A stretch of 64,000 nt of DNA. Origin: DAINRZ01 sp964634885. GTDB lineage: Bacteria > Bacteroidota > Ignavibacteria > Kapaibacteriales > UBA2268. The notes under the pieces are model-generated. The model worked only from the letters and a program-made list of their open reading frames with translations. It had not been told where the DNA came from and searched no databases. Position 1 is the first letter of the stretch. Every line of letters starts with the position of its first letter. This document shows positions 37,101-45,524 of this stretch, piece after piece. Made by a program: the position numbers and the translations under genes. The DNA lies in the NCBI GenBank assembly GCA_964634885.1, contig CAZWLN010000001.1, positions 1 to 64,000 on the forward strand, written 5' to 3'.

Positions 37101-37284
37101 CTGCCGACTGGGCAATGGATTTGGAGTCATAGAAATAGATGTCGAAATGCTTGGTTTGAATATATTTCCAGTTGAAATCCCTGTATTGTACTTTGTTTTT
37201 ACCGAATTGACCAAAAGCAAAACTCCCGGCCAACAGTAGAACCATCATCACCAATCCGGTATTCTTCAGTATTTTCATTCCCAT
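34168..37284 (-). CDS. Metallopeptidase-like / TolB-type propeller / outer-membrane beta-barrel fusion
   Basis: A protein of about 1038 residues with signal peptide (GLVMMVLLLAGSFAFGQ). Residues about 40-280 are a peptidase MA-like (gluzincin) domain with the zinc site HELVH at 137-141 and WLNEGLAEW (Glu171). Residues about 290-600 carry PD40/TolB-type propeller repeats (SPAISPDGDKMAYIS, ITWSPDGKYIAVSA, VNWSPNGKYIAFSG, IPEWAPDSKTIYFIS). After an acidic linker, residues about 690-1038 are strand-rich like a BamA/surface-antigen barrel and end in the aromatic YDF. It probably sits in the outer membrane with the rest periplasmic. The ATG at 37284 is chosen; 37278 is possible. Function unknown; protein quality control or assembly is a guess. 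Confidence 0.8.
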   Translation of the reverse strand: MGMKILKNTGLVMMVLLLAGSFAFGQFGKNKVQYRDFNWKYIQTKHFDIYFYDSKSIAQSAAHWSEEALASIQKTLDYKIGKRISLIIYESHNEFQQTNVIYQYMPEGVGGVTEMMKNRVVVPFTGNQSQFHHVIHHELVHAVLNDMLYGGTIQSALASGQRVEFPLWLNEGLAEWSSLKGMDTPTDMFMRDIVHSDLLMDLERIDGYYAYRCGQTFYWYVAEKYGEEKIGDLINKIRAYGSLDNAFKSAFHMSLKDFSEQWITDMKKIYWPDITRYKSPKEFSERLTEQKKDKSYYNSSPAISPDGDKMAYISALGGEFGIFISDLRTGKERKFEKIISSNRAQDFEDLNMVTPGITWSPDGKYIAVSAKAGGTDAIYKVDIRTEDYEKLNVELPSIASVNWSPNGKYIAFSGSESFSSDIYLYDTDTKTLSRITNDVFTDIIPEWAPDSKTIYFISDRGDNLTWDSGPSSVKIWKHKVDQSDIYSIDINSKEIKKITNTPWFEKSSLAISSDGKKMLFVSDENGIGNLYQMDIATRSYKPKTNSLNGLLQISLARDDSKLLFCTQIDGGYDIFMLNFPFDKPFVDSLPLTEYRWKEQEKQRLIEGITSDLKNGSDNSIPEKDKTEGYGDVSIEFSRQQVVKPNPEVASGKTDGEPEAVPGIDDDDSVFAVKNYKLKFSPDLVQGNPGFSTYYGVQGVAQMLFSDVLGDHQIYFYASLLYDLRNSNFFIAYSYLPNKIDYQASAYHTSYFVQRSDGMIYRFRDWGGGLSTMYPFNRFSRIELELNLKNLSRENIDSATLPAIERFLLVPGARYVYDDVSYGYYGPINGTRCYVDLKGTPRLSSSGREFATLKFDYRRYFQIGTWSSLVLRGTAGASIGSNPQNFFLGGTENWFNSKFKNDYLPFDEPEDFAFMEFIMPLRGVSVNEATGNRFFLGNAEYRFPIAAALWTETMPIMLQALMGAVFVDVGGAWNGSFSQFWAARTNLSGKSVPKHLLLSSGLGLRSYIFGLPVKLDVAWQYLYWNWTAPMWMVSLGYDF

Positions 37285-37606
37285 ATATCTGCCCAATATT
37301 TAAATAAAAACTGCTTAAAGCATAAGTTTTGAAAGTTAGACGTCCAATCAATAATATATGTTTTGAGTAAAACAAAATATTTTGCAAATTTTTAACAAAT
37401 AATTTATCGGATAATACGAAAAAAATGATTTTTTCAATAGTAAATTCCGTTAATAATGATAATTTAACATCCGGGTAATATTGAAAATCGGAAAAATATT
37501 GTCAGGGAGCGGAAGCGGCCGGGGAAACACGTTCCCTGTGGTTTTCCCTGCCTTTGCAATGCTTTCGATATACCTGTAATGTAGTATAATTTATGGTAGT
37601 TGTGTT
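37285..37606. other. Divergent intergenic region
   Basis: About 320 AT-rich bases between the fusion protein and the LCP-family gene, presumably holding both promoters. A GC-richer patch at about 37500-37550 (GGGAGCGGAAGCGGCCGGGG) has no clear structure. No repeat or RNA is recognised. Confidence 0.5.
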
Positions 37607-38854
37607 ATGATATCGAAGACAAAATTTGTAATAATTTTACTCATCTCAGGTTTTGTAATCTGTGCCGCAGTGTTATTGATAATGTTTTTCCAGTTCAAGG
37701 CTGCCCTGCGCATCGACCCAAACAGCAAGGACATGATCAATGTATCAGACACGAGTAAAAACAAGGACAGCCTGATCATGAACAAGCTCGATTCTCTTTC
37801 GCAAGAGACCGACAGCATTCGTGCACGGTTGTCCGGCGAAAGGATTTCAATACTGATTACAGGTGTGGACTCCAGGCTCGGAGTTAAAAGCAAAAGAGCA
37901 GACGCCAACCACCTGCTCAATATATGGCTCGATTCGGGTTTCGTCGAGATAATCTCAGTGCCACGAGGAACAGATGCCCCTGAAGAGTCGCACTATATCG
38001 CCAACCTGAGGTCAATCAAAGGCCCTGATGCATACAGGGAGGCCATTTGCAAGATTGCCGACATCGACAACATAGACTATCACGTGGAATTTGGCCTCTC
38101 CCAGGCCATAGGCCTCATCGAACTCCTCGGTTTCAAAGACAACGCCGTTCAGGTATTGAGGACATTAAGGTCGAGGAAGGTCTTCGGCCCGGGCGATTAC
38201 CAACGGTCATACAACCAGGGCCAGTTCATCAGGCAAATGCTGCTGAGCGTGGCGCCCCATTCCGAAGAGATTGCTACTGACCTGATGATCAGGGCCGGTT
38301 TATCTCTTGTCGAAACCGACCTCGATTACACAACCGTCAAATCCATAATCGAAAGGCTGAGAAGCAAAGGTTTCCCAAAAGGGCCCGCCAGTGTCATCGT
38401 AAGGCTGTTGCCAAAGGTAAACTTCAAGCTGCTGAGTTTCAACTGGACCAACACCAACTCTTTCGATTCTCTTTACAGGATGGTAGCCCGGCGTTCAAAC
38501 AGCCTTTCAGGTTCGGAAGACTCGGTCAGGGACAGGAAGCTTTACAACAGTTCCCGCGTTTCAGGCATCATGGCTTCACGCCTCAAAGGCAGGATCAAGG
38601 ACGCCCGGTCCATGAAAAATCCCAAAGCTGTGATCAATGAACTGGAGACGCCCTTCAAGCAGCGTGCCTGGTTCCAGGTTTACAATGTCGAAAACAGGCT
38701 GAAACTGGAAAAAGATATTTGCGACCTTCTTATTGCCGCTTATAATAAGGAAGGAAGGACGCAGGACGCTGCAAAAGTAAAACAGGTTTATGACACCGAC
38801 GTGAAAACGGCTGAAGCATTAAAGATGAAAGACAGAAAACCGGCAGGGAAATGA
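37607..38854 (+). CDS. Membrane-anchored LCP (LytR-CpsA-Psr)-like protein
   Basis: A 415-residue protein with one N-terminal membrane segment (FVIILLISGFVICAAVLLIMFF) and a coiled linker. The domain from about residue 75 resembles LCP phosphotransferases: ISILITGVDSRLG, KRADANHLLNIW, VEIISVPRGTDAP and the later YQRSYNQGQFIRQML. The Asp and Arg residues that bind the polyprenyl pyrophosphate in LCP enzymes have counterparts here. LCP proteins attach glycopolymers to peptidoglycan; in Gram-negative bacteria the acceptor is less clear. The last 120 residues are unassigned. The match is by motif pattern, so moderately sure. Confidence 0.7.
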   Translation: MISKTKFVIILLISGFVICAAVLLIMFFQFKAALRIDPNSKDMINVSDTSKNKDSLIMNKLDSLSQETDSIRARLSGERISILITGVDSRLGVKSKRADANHLLNIWLDSGFVEIISVPRGTDAPEESHYIANLRSIKGPDAYREAICKIADIDNIDYHVEFGLSQAIGLIELLGFKDNAVQVLRTLRSRKVFGPGDYQRSYNQGQFIRQMLLSVAPHSEEIATDLMIRAGLSLVETDLDYTTVKSIIERLRSKGFPKGPASVIVRLLPKVNFKLLSFNWTNTNSFDSLYRMVARRSNSLSGSEDSVRDRKLYNSSRVSGIMASRLKGRIKDARSMKNPKAVINELETPFKQRAWFQVYNVENRLKLEKDICDLLIAAYNKEGRTQDAAKVKQVYDTDVKTAEALKMKDRKPAGK

Positions 38855-38917
38855 GTGCAAAATACCGGATTGCAGAATAACATCTATTTTAAGTTAAATT
38901 AGCTAACTAAATTAAAT

Positions 38918-38946
38918 ACAAAGGGGTTGACTGCCAACCCCTTTGT
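38918..38946. terminator. Bidirectional terminator between the LCP-like gene and the repeat protein
   Basis: A perfect 12-bp stem (ACAAAGGGGTTG / CAACCCCTTTGT) with a 5-base loop between two convergent genes. U-tracts are weak (GTCGCTTTT on the plus side, ATTTAATTT on the minus side). Confidence 0.75.
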
Positions 38947-38980
38947 CGCTTTTAGTGTGCCCTGCCGTAATCTCTACAGT

Positions 38981-40090
38981 CTATCTTACCAGGTATGCAC
39001 TTGCAAAAATGCAGGGAAATATCGAGGCTAACTTCATGTTCGTGGGTTCATCGGGCATCTCGTCATAGATATACCATTCGCGCCAGGAGTTTTCGTCGCT
39101 CCACCTCGTTTTCACAGTAATTTTCCCGGTGGTACTGAAAATGATCCACTCATGCCATCCGGCATTGCCGGAGAACCGTGTCTTAACCGTATAGGAAGCG
39201 CTTGTGGAGCTTACCTGCCATTCCTGCCAGCCGTCACTACTGGTGTACCTGGTTTTAATGACGATTTTATCTACCGCATCCTCATAGAACCACTCTTTCC
39301 ATCCGTCGCTGCCGTTAAAGCGCGTCTTAATAATTGCGTCATAGTCCGTTAACTGGAGTTTCCATTCGTTCCAGTCGTCGGCGCCGCTAAACCTGGTCTT
39401 TAATACGCCGGTACCCTGGTTCATGGTGATGATCCATTCATTGCGGCTGTCGTCACTGTTAAAACGTGTCTTAAATCCGGTAATTACGGGTTTTAATGGG
39501 GTTTTTACTTCAGGCGCTTTGTCGGTACTTTCTGCTTTAGGAGCATAGTCCAGCATGAAAGAACCTTCGCAGACCACGCTGCCTTTCTGCGAGCCGTCCG
39601 GATTGGAAGGGTAAACCTTAACATTAACCGAATTCTTTCCTGTCACAAGAGAAGCAGTGTTGGAGGGAAGTATGGTTTTCTCCAGCCAATTGTAATTGTC
39701 GTTGGCTTTGGGATAGAATGAAGCCTGTATGTTTGTCCATTTTTTATCAATCTCCTGTACCAGGGAACCGATCAATTTCCCGTTGGCATAGACTTCAGTC
39801 AGGTAATAGGTCTTTCCGCTGTAATCCCAACCCAGATTGTGGTATTCATTGTTCATACCCTTCGCGAAATAGTACATAGCGTAGATTGGTTCACCCCATA
39901 TGAATTCGTTGGTAATACCCGAGCGTTCTTCCCTGTTTTGAAAAATAGCCGACTTGGCAAAAACTGCCTTAGTGATGTTTTTTTTGTGGAAGTCATTTGT
40001 CATTCCGTCGTCCTCGGGTTGAGCAAAAAGATAACCGGATGAAAACAAAATAATTAAAAAAGCTACGGTTGAGTAATATCTTTTTTTCAT
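38981..40090 (-). CDS. Secreted protein with six KTRF...W-x-EW repeats
   Basis: I do not recognise the family. A 369-residue protein with signal peptide (YYSTVAFLIILFSSGYLFAQ); the ATG at 40090 is preferred because it gives this signal, although the frame is open for another 25 codons. Residues about 30-190 are a beta-rich domain (YYFAKGMNNEYHNLGWDYSG, KVYPSNPDGSQKGSVVCEGS). Residues about 205-350 are six tandem units of about 24 residues of the form KTRFSGxDGWxEWxxx, with Lys-Thr-Arg-aromatic and Trp-x-Glu-Trp almost invariant. No T9SS tail is evident. Such aromatic repeats suggest a small beta-propeller or a carbohydrate-binding surface, which is a guess. Confidence 0.7.
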   Translation of the reverse strand: MKKRYYSTVAFLIILFSSGYLFAQPEDDGMTNDFHKKNITKAVFAKSAIFQNREERSGITNEFIWGEPIYAMYYFAKGMNNEYHNLGWDYSGKTYYLTEVYANGKLIGSLVQEIDKKWTNIQASFYPKANDNYNWLEKTILPSNTASLVTGKNSVNVKVYPSNPDGSQKGSVVCEGSFMLDYAPKAESTDKAPEVKTPLKPVITGFKTRFNSDDSRNEWIITMNQGTGVLKTRFSGADDWNEWKLQLTDYDAIIKTRFNGSDGWKEWFYEDAVDKIVIKTRYTSSDGWQEWQVSSTSASYTVKTRFSGNAGWHEWIIFSTTGKITVKTRWSDENSWREWYIYDEMPDEPTNMKLASIFPCIFASAYLVR

Positions 40091-40270
40091 AGTATTTATC
40101 CTATTTATATATAAAAATACCATTAAGTCTTTTCGGTAATTTACCGAAAATATTAATGTTTTCAAATAATTTAGTTAAGACTTATTCGTTAAAAATATTT
40201 TGAAAATTACTAAGAAAGTATTAATATTGTTGCTTGTATTTTTTTAAAGTTATGATGAATGGATTTTATT

Positions 40271-43200
40271 ATGTTTGAGCCTTTACCGGAAAGATTGTCC
40301 TATCCTGAGATAGAACACAAAATACTCGATTTCTGGAAAAACAATAATATATTTGATAAATCCCTCAGGAACAGAGAGGGGAGACCTAATTACGCATTCT
40401 ACGAAGGGCCTCCGACAGTAAACGGAAAACCCGGCATCCACCACCTGATGGCCAGGACCATCAAGGACACCGTCTGCCGCTACAAGACCATGAACGGCTA
40501 TTACGTCAGGCGCCAGGCAGGATGGGACACACACGGACTTCCCGTAGAGATTGCCGTGGAAAAGGAATTGGGCCTTTCAAACAAAGCCGACATTGAGAAA
40601 TACGGAATTGATAGATTCAACGATGAATGTAAGAAATTCGTTTACCGGAACATCGAGATGGACCAGGGCTGGCGCTATCTTACCGACAGGATGGGGTACT
40701 GGGTTGACCTCGATTCGGCCTATATTACCTGTACAAACAATTACGTGGAGTCTGTCTGGTGGGCTTTGGACCAGTTCTTCAAGAAAGGTCTCATATACAA
40801 AGGATTCAAAGTTGTTCCTCAGTCACCTACCATCGAGACACCACTCAGTTCCCACGAATTGTCGCTTGGGTACAAGGACGTCCGCGATCCGAACTGCTAC
40901 CTGAAGCTGAAAATTGTTGCTTCACCCCTGAAAGAACTCGCCGGCGCCAGTGTAATGGTCTGGACAACAACACCCTGGACATTGCTTGCTAACGTAGCTC
41001 TCGCTGCCGGCACTGAAATCGACTATGTCCTTATCAACAACGTCAGGAAAACAAAGGACGAGACTCTGGAAGACAGGCTGGTTCTTGCAAAATCGAGACT
41101 CAGCGTTGTCGAAGGAGAGTATTCAATATTGAAAGAATTCAAGGGTTCGGAACTGATCGGGACAAGCTATGAACAGATATTCAGCTATATACCCATCGAC
41201 AAAGAAAAATATCCTAATGGCCTGACCATTCTTCCGGGCGACTTCGTCTCGACGGAGGACGGCAGTGGCATCGTTCATTTAGCCCCGGCTTTCGGCGAAG
41301 ACGACTATGCCATGTCAAAGAAATTTAACCTGCCCTTCCAGCAGCCTGTAACTCCCAACGGCCATTTCACAAACGATGTCGGAGAATTCTCAGGCAGGGC
41401 AATCAAAAACTTCAAGTACGTCGATCACTCTGAAGAAGGCGCCGACAAAGACATCATCATCGCATTGAAATACGCAGACAAGATATACCGTGCCACCAAC
41501 GATTACGTACACTCCTATCCTCACTGCTGGAGGACAGACAACCCCGTAATTTATTATGCGCGCGAAAGCTGGTTCATCAAGTCGCCCGAATATAAGGACG
41601 AGATGATTGCTCTGAACAAGCAGATTAACTGGCAGCCGCCTGAAATCGGTGCAGGCCGTTTCGGGAACTGGCTGGAAGAAGTGAAAGAGTGGGCTTTGTC
41701 CCGCGACAGGTTCTGGGGTTCACCCATCCCGATCTGGGTTGCGGAAGACGGCAGCGACGCCTTCTCCATCGGCTCGATGGAAGAATTGAAAAAAGGCCTC
41801 TACGAATCCGACGGCAAACTGGTACCTGTACCCGAATGCGGCGTCGGCCTTGACCTTCACAGGCCTTTCGTTGACCATGTCGTTTTCATGAAAGACGGAA
41901 AGAAATACCGCAGGATACCGGAGATTGTCGATGTCTGGTTCGATTCCGGAGCCATGCCTTTCGCCCAGATGCACTATCCGTTTGAAAACAAAGAACTGTT
42001 CGAAACGCAGTTCCCGTCAGATTTCATTGCCGAAGGCATCGACCAGACACGCGGCTGGTTCTATACATTACATAATATTGCTTCTGCTTTGTTCGGCAAA
42101 CCGGCTTACAAGAACATTGTCGTCAATGAACTCATCCTTGACAAGAACGGCGTGAAAATGTCCAAAACCAAGGGCAATACTGTCGATCCGTTCGAGATCA
42201 TGGAGAGGTTCGGAGCCGACGCTGTCCGCTGGTACCTCTTCATTAACAATCCGCCGTGGAAAGCCACGAAGTTCAACGACGCAGACATTGCAAAGACCGT
42301 CATCAGCGATTTCTTCAGGTCACTGACCAATACATACGCCTTCTTTGCCCTCTACGCCAACATCGACGGCTTCTCCGGCAACGAGGAGACAATACCCGTT
42401 TCTCAGCGTCCTGAAATTGACAGATGGATAATCTCCCGGATGAATTCGGTAATCAGGGAATTTACCTCCCTTATGGATGACTATGAACTGACGAAGGCCA
42501 ACAGGGCAGTCCAGAATTTTGTAATATATGAGTTGTCCAACTGGTACATCAGGAGAAACAGGCGCCGTTTCTGGAAGGGCGAATTCGACAAGGATAAGAT
42601 TGCTGCCTACCAGACTTTGCTGTCGGTCCTGAAAGACATCGTTTCGCTGATTGCCCCGACTGCTCCTTTCCTTGCTGAAGACCTCTACCAGAGGCTGAAA
42701 ACGAACGGCCAGCCGGAATCGGTTCACATCAAAGACCTTTCTAAGGCCGATGAGTCCCTGATCGACCCGGAACTTGAAAGGAAGATGGACCTTGCACAAA
42801 GCGTAGTCAATATCGCCCGTTCACTCAGGGAGCAGGCCAAGCTCAGGGTAAGGCAGCCACTCAGGAGGATGCTCGTTCCGGTACTCAGTGAAAGGGACAA
42901 GATCGACATCATGTATTTCGAAGAGATCATCAAAGAAGAGCTTAACATCAAGTCGATTGAATATATCTCCGGAGACCGGGACATTGTAAAGAAATCGGCA
43001 AAAGCCGACTTCAAGGTCATCGGCAGAAAGTTCGGCAAAATGACACAGACTGTTGCCAATACCATCAAAGAGCTTGACCATAAAGACATTGTCCGTATTG
43101 AACATGAAGGTTCACTCGCAATTGAAATTGCCGGTGACACGCTCAACATTTCACTCGAAGACATCGAGATATCCAGCGAGAACATCGAAGGCTGGCTTGT

Positions 43201-43510
43201 CGAGACTGACGGTAAAGTGACTGTAGCACTCGACACCCTCCTCGACGAAGAACTCATCAACGAAGGCCTTGCCAGGGAATTCATCAACAGGATTCAAAAC
43301 CTGAGAAAAGAGAAGGGATTCGAAGTTACCGACAGGATCAACCTCGATATTGCTGCCGGCGATGTTTACAAAAACGCTATCATGAGCCAGACAGACTATA
43401 TCAGGAATGAAACACTGGCCGAGAAGATTACATTCAACGAAGTAATTACCGACGGCGATACCATTGAGATTGATGATTACAAGATGAATGTTTATATCAC
43501 AAAAGTTTAA
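40271..43510 (+). CDS. ileS: Isoleucyl-tRNA synthetase
   Basis: A class I aminoacyl-tRNA synthetase of 1079 residues. Motifs: the HIGH region appears as KPGIHHLMARTIKD in TVNGKPGIHHL, followed by GWDTHGLPVEI; the editing domain has VWTTTPWTLLANVAL; WFDSGAMPF, TRGWFYTLH and the KMSKS loop KMSKTKGNTVDP follow; the C-terminal half has the anticodon-binding helices. Length fits the longer, eukaryote-like IleS type found in many Bacteroidota. The ATG at 40271 gives the family start MFEPLPE; the one at 40259 would add four residues. No T-box is expected or seen upstream. Confidence 0.96.
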   Translation: MFEPLPERLSYPEIEHKILDFWKNNNIFDKSLRNREGRPNYAFYEGPPTVNGKPGIHHLMARTIKDTVCRYKTMNGYYVRRQAGWDTHGLPVEIAVEKELGLSNKADIEKYGIDRFNDECKKFVYRNIEMDQGWRYLTDRMGYWVDLDSAYITCTNNYVESVWWALDQFFKKGLIYKGFKVVPQSPTIETPLSSHELSLGYKDVRDPNCYLKLKIVASPLKELAGASVMVWTTTPWTLLANVALAAGTEIDYVLINNVRKTKDETLEDRLVLAKSRLSVVEGEYSILKEFKGSELIGTSYEQIFSYIPIDKEKYPNGLTILPGDFVSTEDGSGIVHLAPAFGEDDYAMSKKFNLPFQQPVTPNGHFTNDVGEFSGRAIKNFKYVDHSEEGADKDIIIALKYADKIYRATNDYVHSYPHCWRTDNPVIYYARESWFIKSPEYKDEMIALNKQINWQPPEIGAGRFGNWLEEVKEWALSRDRFWGSPIPIWVAEDGSDAFSIGSMEELKKGLYESDGKLVPVPECGVGLDLHRPFVDHVVFMKDGKKYRRIPEIVDVWFDSGAMPFAQMHYPFENKELFETQFPSDFIAEGIDQTRGWFYTLHNIASALFGKPAYKNIVVNELILDKNGVKMSKTKGNTVDPFEIMERFGADAVRWYLFINNPPWKATKFNDADIAKTVISDFFRSLTNTYAFFALYANIDGFSGNEETIPVSQRPEIDRWIISRMNSVIREFTSLMDDYELTKANRAVQNFVIYELSNWYIRRNRRRFWKGEFDKDKIAAYQTLLSVLKDIVSLIAPTAPFLAEDLYQRLKTNGQPESVHIKDLSKADESLIDPELERKMDLAQSVVNIARSLREQAKLRVRQPLRRMLVPVLSERDKIDIMYFEEIIKEELNIKSIEYISGDRDIVKKSAKADFKVIGRKFGKMTQTVANTIKELDHKDIVRIEHEGSLAIEIAGDTLNISLEDIEISSENIEGWLVETDGKVTVALDTLLDEELINEGLAREFINRIQNLRKEKGFEVTDRINLDIAAGDVYKNAIMSQTDYIRNETLAEKITFNEVITDGDTIEIDDYKMNVYITKV

Positions 43511-43636
43511 TTTTTTTGTCTGATGGAAAACAATTGTTTGTTTTTTATTAGATTTAATCTTATAATGTAAGTTTAAAAGATAGATATTTAAAAAATAATT
43601 AATCTAAGGTTAATTGTGTATAAGGAGAACTAGAAA

Positions 43637-44734
43637 ATGGCTAAAAAAAGTAATAATGAAAAAGAACAAAAAGCCATAAAAACTGTAAGCGAAAAATCTA
43701 AACAGCCTGCTAAGCCTGTTGCAATAAAAGACACCAAAAAAGTTGCAGCTCCGGTTAAGAAAGAGGTTAAACCGGAAGTAAAACCTGCAGCTAAAGTTGA
43801 AGCAAAAAAAGCTCCTGCAAAACCGGCAGCTAAAGTTGAAGTAAAAAAAGCTCCTGCAAAACCGGCTGCTAAAGTTGAAGAGAAGAAACCGGCAACAAAA
43901 CCTGTTGCTAAAGTTAATGAGAAGAAAGCTCCTGTAAAACCTGCTGCTAAAGTTGAGGAGAAGAAAGCCCCTGCAAAACCGGCTGCCAAGGTTGAGGAGA
44001 AGAAAGCTCCCGTTAAACCGGCTGCTAAGGTCGAAGAGAAGAAAACTCCTGCAAAACCGGCTGCCAAGGTCGAGGAGAAGAAAGCTCCCGTGAAACCTGC
44101 TGTTAAGGTCGAAGAGAAGAAAGCTCCCGTGAAACCTGCTGCTAAGGTCGAAGAGAAGAAAGCTCCTGCCAAACCGGCTGCTAAGGTTGAGGAGAAGAAA
44201 GCTCCTGTGAAATCCGAACCAAAACCGCCGGCAAAAGCTGAAGAAAAGAAACCGGCTGCCAAACCAGCTAAAGCTCAGTCCACAGAACCGGTACTGCCCG
44301 ATCCTTCAACTTTCCCGAAAGTACGCTATTCTGACGAAGACCTGGAAGGTTTCAGGAAAAGAATACTCACTCTCAGGCAGGAATCCATAGAAGAACTGAG
44401 GATGCTCAGGGAAAGGCTCGATGACCTTACCGAATTCAACTTCGCCGAAGAAAGCATGATCTATTCCATGCACATGGCCGAACAAGGCTCGGAAGCAATC
44501 GAAAAAGAAAAGACCTACGCCCAGATTCAACGTATTAACGAATACATCAAGAAGCTTGACGATGCCATCCAGCGTATCGACGAAAAGACTTACGGCATCT
44601 GCAGGGTTTGCGGCTGCCTGATCTCCAAGGAAAGACTCTGGGCTGTACCTGTAACTACTCTTTCCGCGTCATATAAAGTACACAACAGGTGCCCTGAAGA
44701 CGGCATCGACAGGATTGAGCCATTGAAAAAATAA
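43637..44734 (+). CDS. DksA/TraR-like protein with long Lys-Ala-Pro repeat N-terminus
   Basis: A 365-residue protein with AAGGAG before the ATG. Residues 1-220 are a highly basic, low-complexity tail with eleven 13-residue units (AAKVEEKKAPxKP). Residues about 235-365 match the DksA/TraR type: a coiled coil (FRKRILTLRQESIEELRML, DDAIQRIDEKTYGICRVCG) and a zinc-finger tail. Cys322 and Cys325 are present, but the second CxxC is replaced by HNRC (His349, Cys352). DksA-like proteins modulate RNA polymerase through its secondary channel; the tail recalls histone H1-like DNA-binding segments. It may be a DNA-associated regulator. It is followed by a terminator. Confidence 0.83.
   Translation: MAKKSNNEKEQKAIKTVSEKSKQPAKPVAIKDTKKVAAPVKKEVKPEVKPAAKVEAKKAPAKPAAKVEVKKAPAKPAAKVEEKKPATKPVAKVNEKKAPVKPAAKVEEKKAPAKPAAKVEEKKAPVKPAAKVEEKKTPAKPAAKVEEKKAPVKPAVKVEEKKAPVKPAAKVEEKKAPAKPAAKVEEKKAPVKSEPKPPAKAEEKKPAAKPAKAQSTEPVLPDPSTFPKVRYSDEDLEGFRKRILTLRQESIEELRMLRERLDDLTEFNFAEESMIYSMHMAEQGSEAIEKEKTYAQIQRINEYIKKLDDAIQRIDEKTYGICRVCGCLISKERLWAVPVTTLSASYKVHNRCPEDGIDRIEPLKK
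43787..44215 (+). repeat. Coding tandem repeat, 11 units of 39 bases
   Basis: Eleven in-frame 39-base units encode AAKVEEKKAPxKP in the DksA/TraR-like gene. Units 5-11 are most alike; unit length is constant, so slippage would keep the frame. Confidence 0.85.
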
Positions 44735-44750
44735 AACTAAGTGTATATCC

Positions 44751-44790
44751 AAAAAAAAGAACCACTCATTTCCGAATGGTTCTTTTTTTT
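44751..44790. terminator. Bidirectional terminator after the DksA/TraR-like gene
   Basis: AAAAAAAAGAACCA pairs with TGGTTCTTTTTTTT around a 12-base loop, with a U-tract on both strands. It separates the plus-strand gene from the convergent signalling operon. Confidence 0.9.
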
Positions 44791-44823
44791 ATTTGGTTTA
44801 ATAAAAACAGTTGATGCCCTGCA

Positions 44824-45459
44824 CTAATCCTTTTCAGCAGATTTTTCAATTATGGAATTTATCTTGTCGAGATAGTTCAGTGCAATGCCTATCTTTTCAG
44901 TCAGTTCGTCGTTGCCGGTCTGTGCAACGGAATAGTGAATGTCTTTGAGTATGTTTTTCAGGCTGGCAGCAGGCGCTTTCAGCTCTTCTGTACTCTTCAT
45001 CCTTTCTTCGTTAAGGCGCCTGAGTTTAATGTTGATCTGGTTAAACAATTCCTTCGATTTCTTCAGTTCAATATATGTATTGACCCTCGCAAGCAGTTCT
45101 GCCGAGTTGAATGGTTTGACGATATAGTCGATGCCGCCGGCTTCGAAGCCCTTGACGATGTCTTCCGTTTCATTCTTTGCGGTGAGGAATATCACAGGTA
45201 TCTCCCGCGTGATGTCGTTATCCTTGAGGCGCCGGCACACTTCAAAACCGTCCATGTCGGGCATCATTACGTCGAGCAGGATCAGGTCGGGGAGGACGGT
45301 GTCAACCATCGAGAGCGCCTGTATTCCATTCGTAGCCATAGAAATCTCGTAACCTTCGTCGATGAGAGTGTTACCGATTATCTGTAAATTGTTAAGAATG
45401 TCGTCCACTATTAAAACCAGTGGCTTATCCTCAATACCCAGTACATCTTTTAACGGCAT
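44824..45459 (-). CDS. Response regulator receiver protein, last gene of signalling operon
   Basis: A 211-residue protein. Residues about 13-130 are a receiver domain with the acidic pair VDD, phospho-acceptor Asp in PDLILLDVMMPDMDGFEV, Thr in IFLTAKN and Lys in DYIVKPF. The C-terminal 75 residues are helical (ELKKSKELFNQINIKLRRLN, ASLKNILKDIHYSVAQTG) with no DNA-binding or enzymatic domain. It probably relays phosphate or binds a partner protein. It lies 65 bases after the hybrid kinase at 45525-48080 and shares its strand, so it is likely part of the same operon. Confidence 0.88.
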   Translation of the reverse strand: MPLKDVLGIEDKPLVLIVDDILNNLQIIGNTLIDEGYEISMATNGIQALSMVDTVLPDLILLDVMMPDMDGFEVCRRLKDNDITREIPVIFLTAKNETEDIVKGFEAGGIDYIVKPFNSAELLARVNTYIELKKSKELFNQINIKLRRLNEERMKSTEELKAPAASLKNILKDIHYSVAQTGNDELTEKIGIALNYLDKINSIIEKSAEKD

Positions 45460-45524
45460 TTTCTTTTCCTAAATTAATATCTTACCAGCTGACAATTTAA
45501 ATAATAATATAATATATAAAAAAT

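Noticed and set aside
43630..44262. 210-residue minus-strand frame with GAFFSSTLAAGF repeats
   Set aside because: It is the complement of the Lys-Ala-Pro repeats of the DksA/TraR-like gene. It has no ribosome site or signal, and its repeats arise from the coding repeat.
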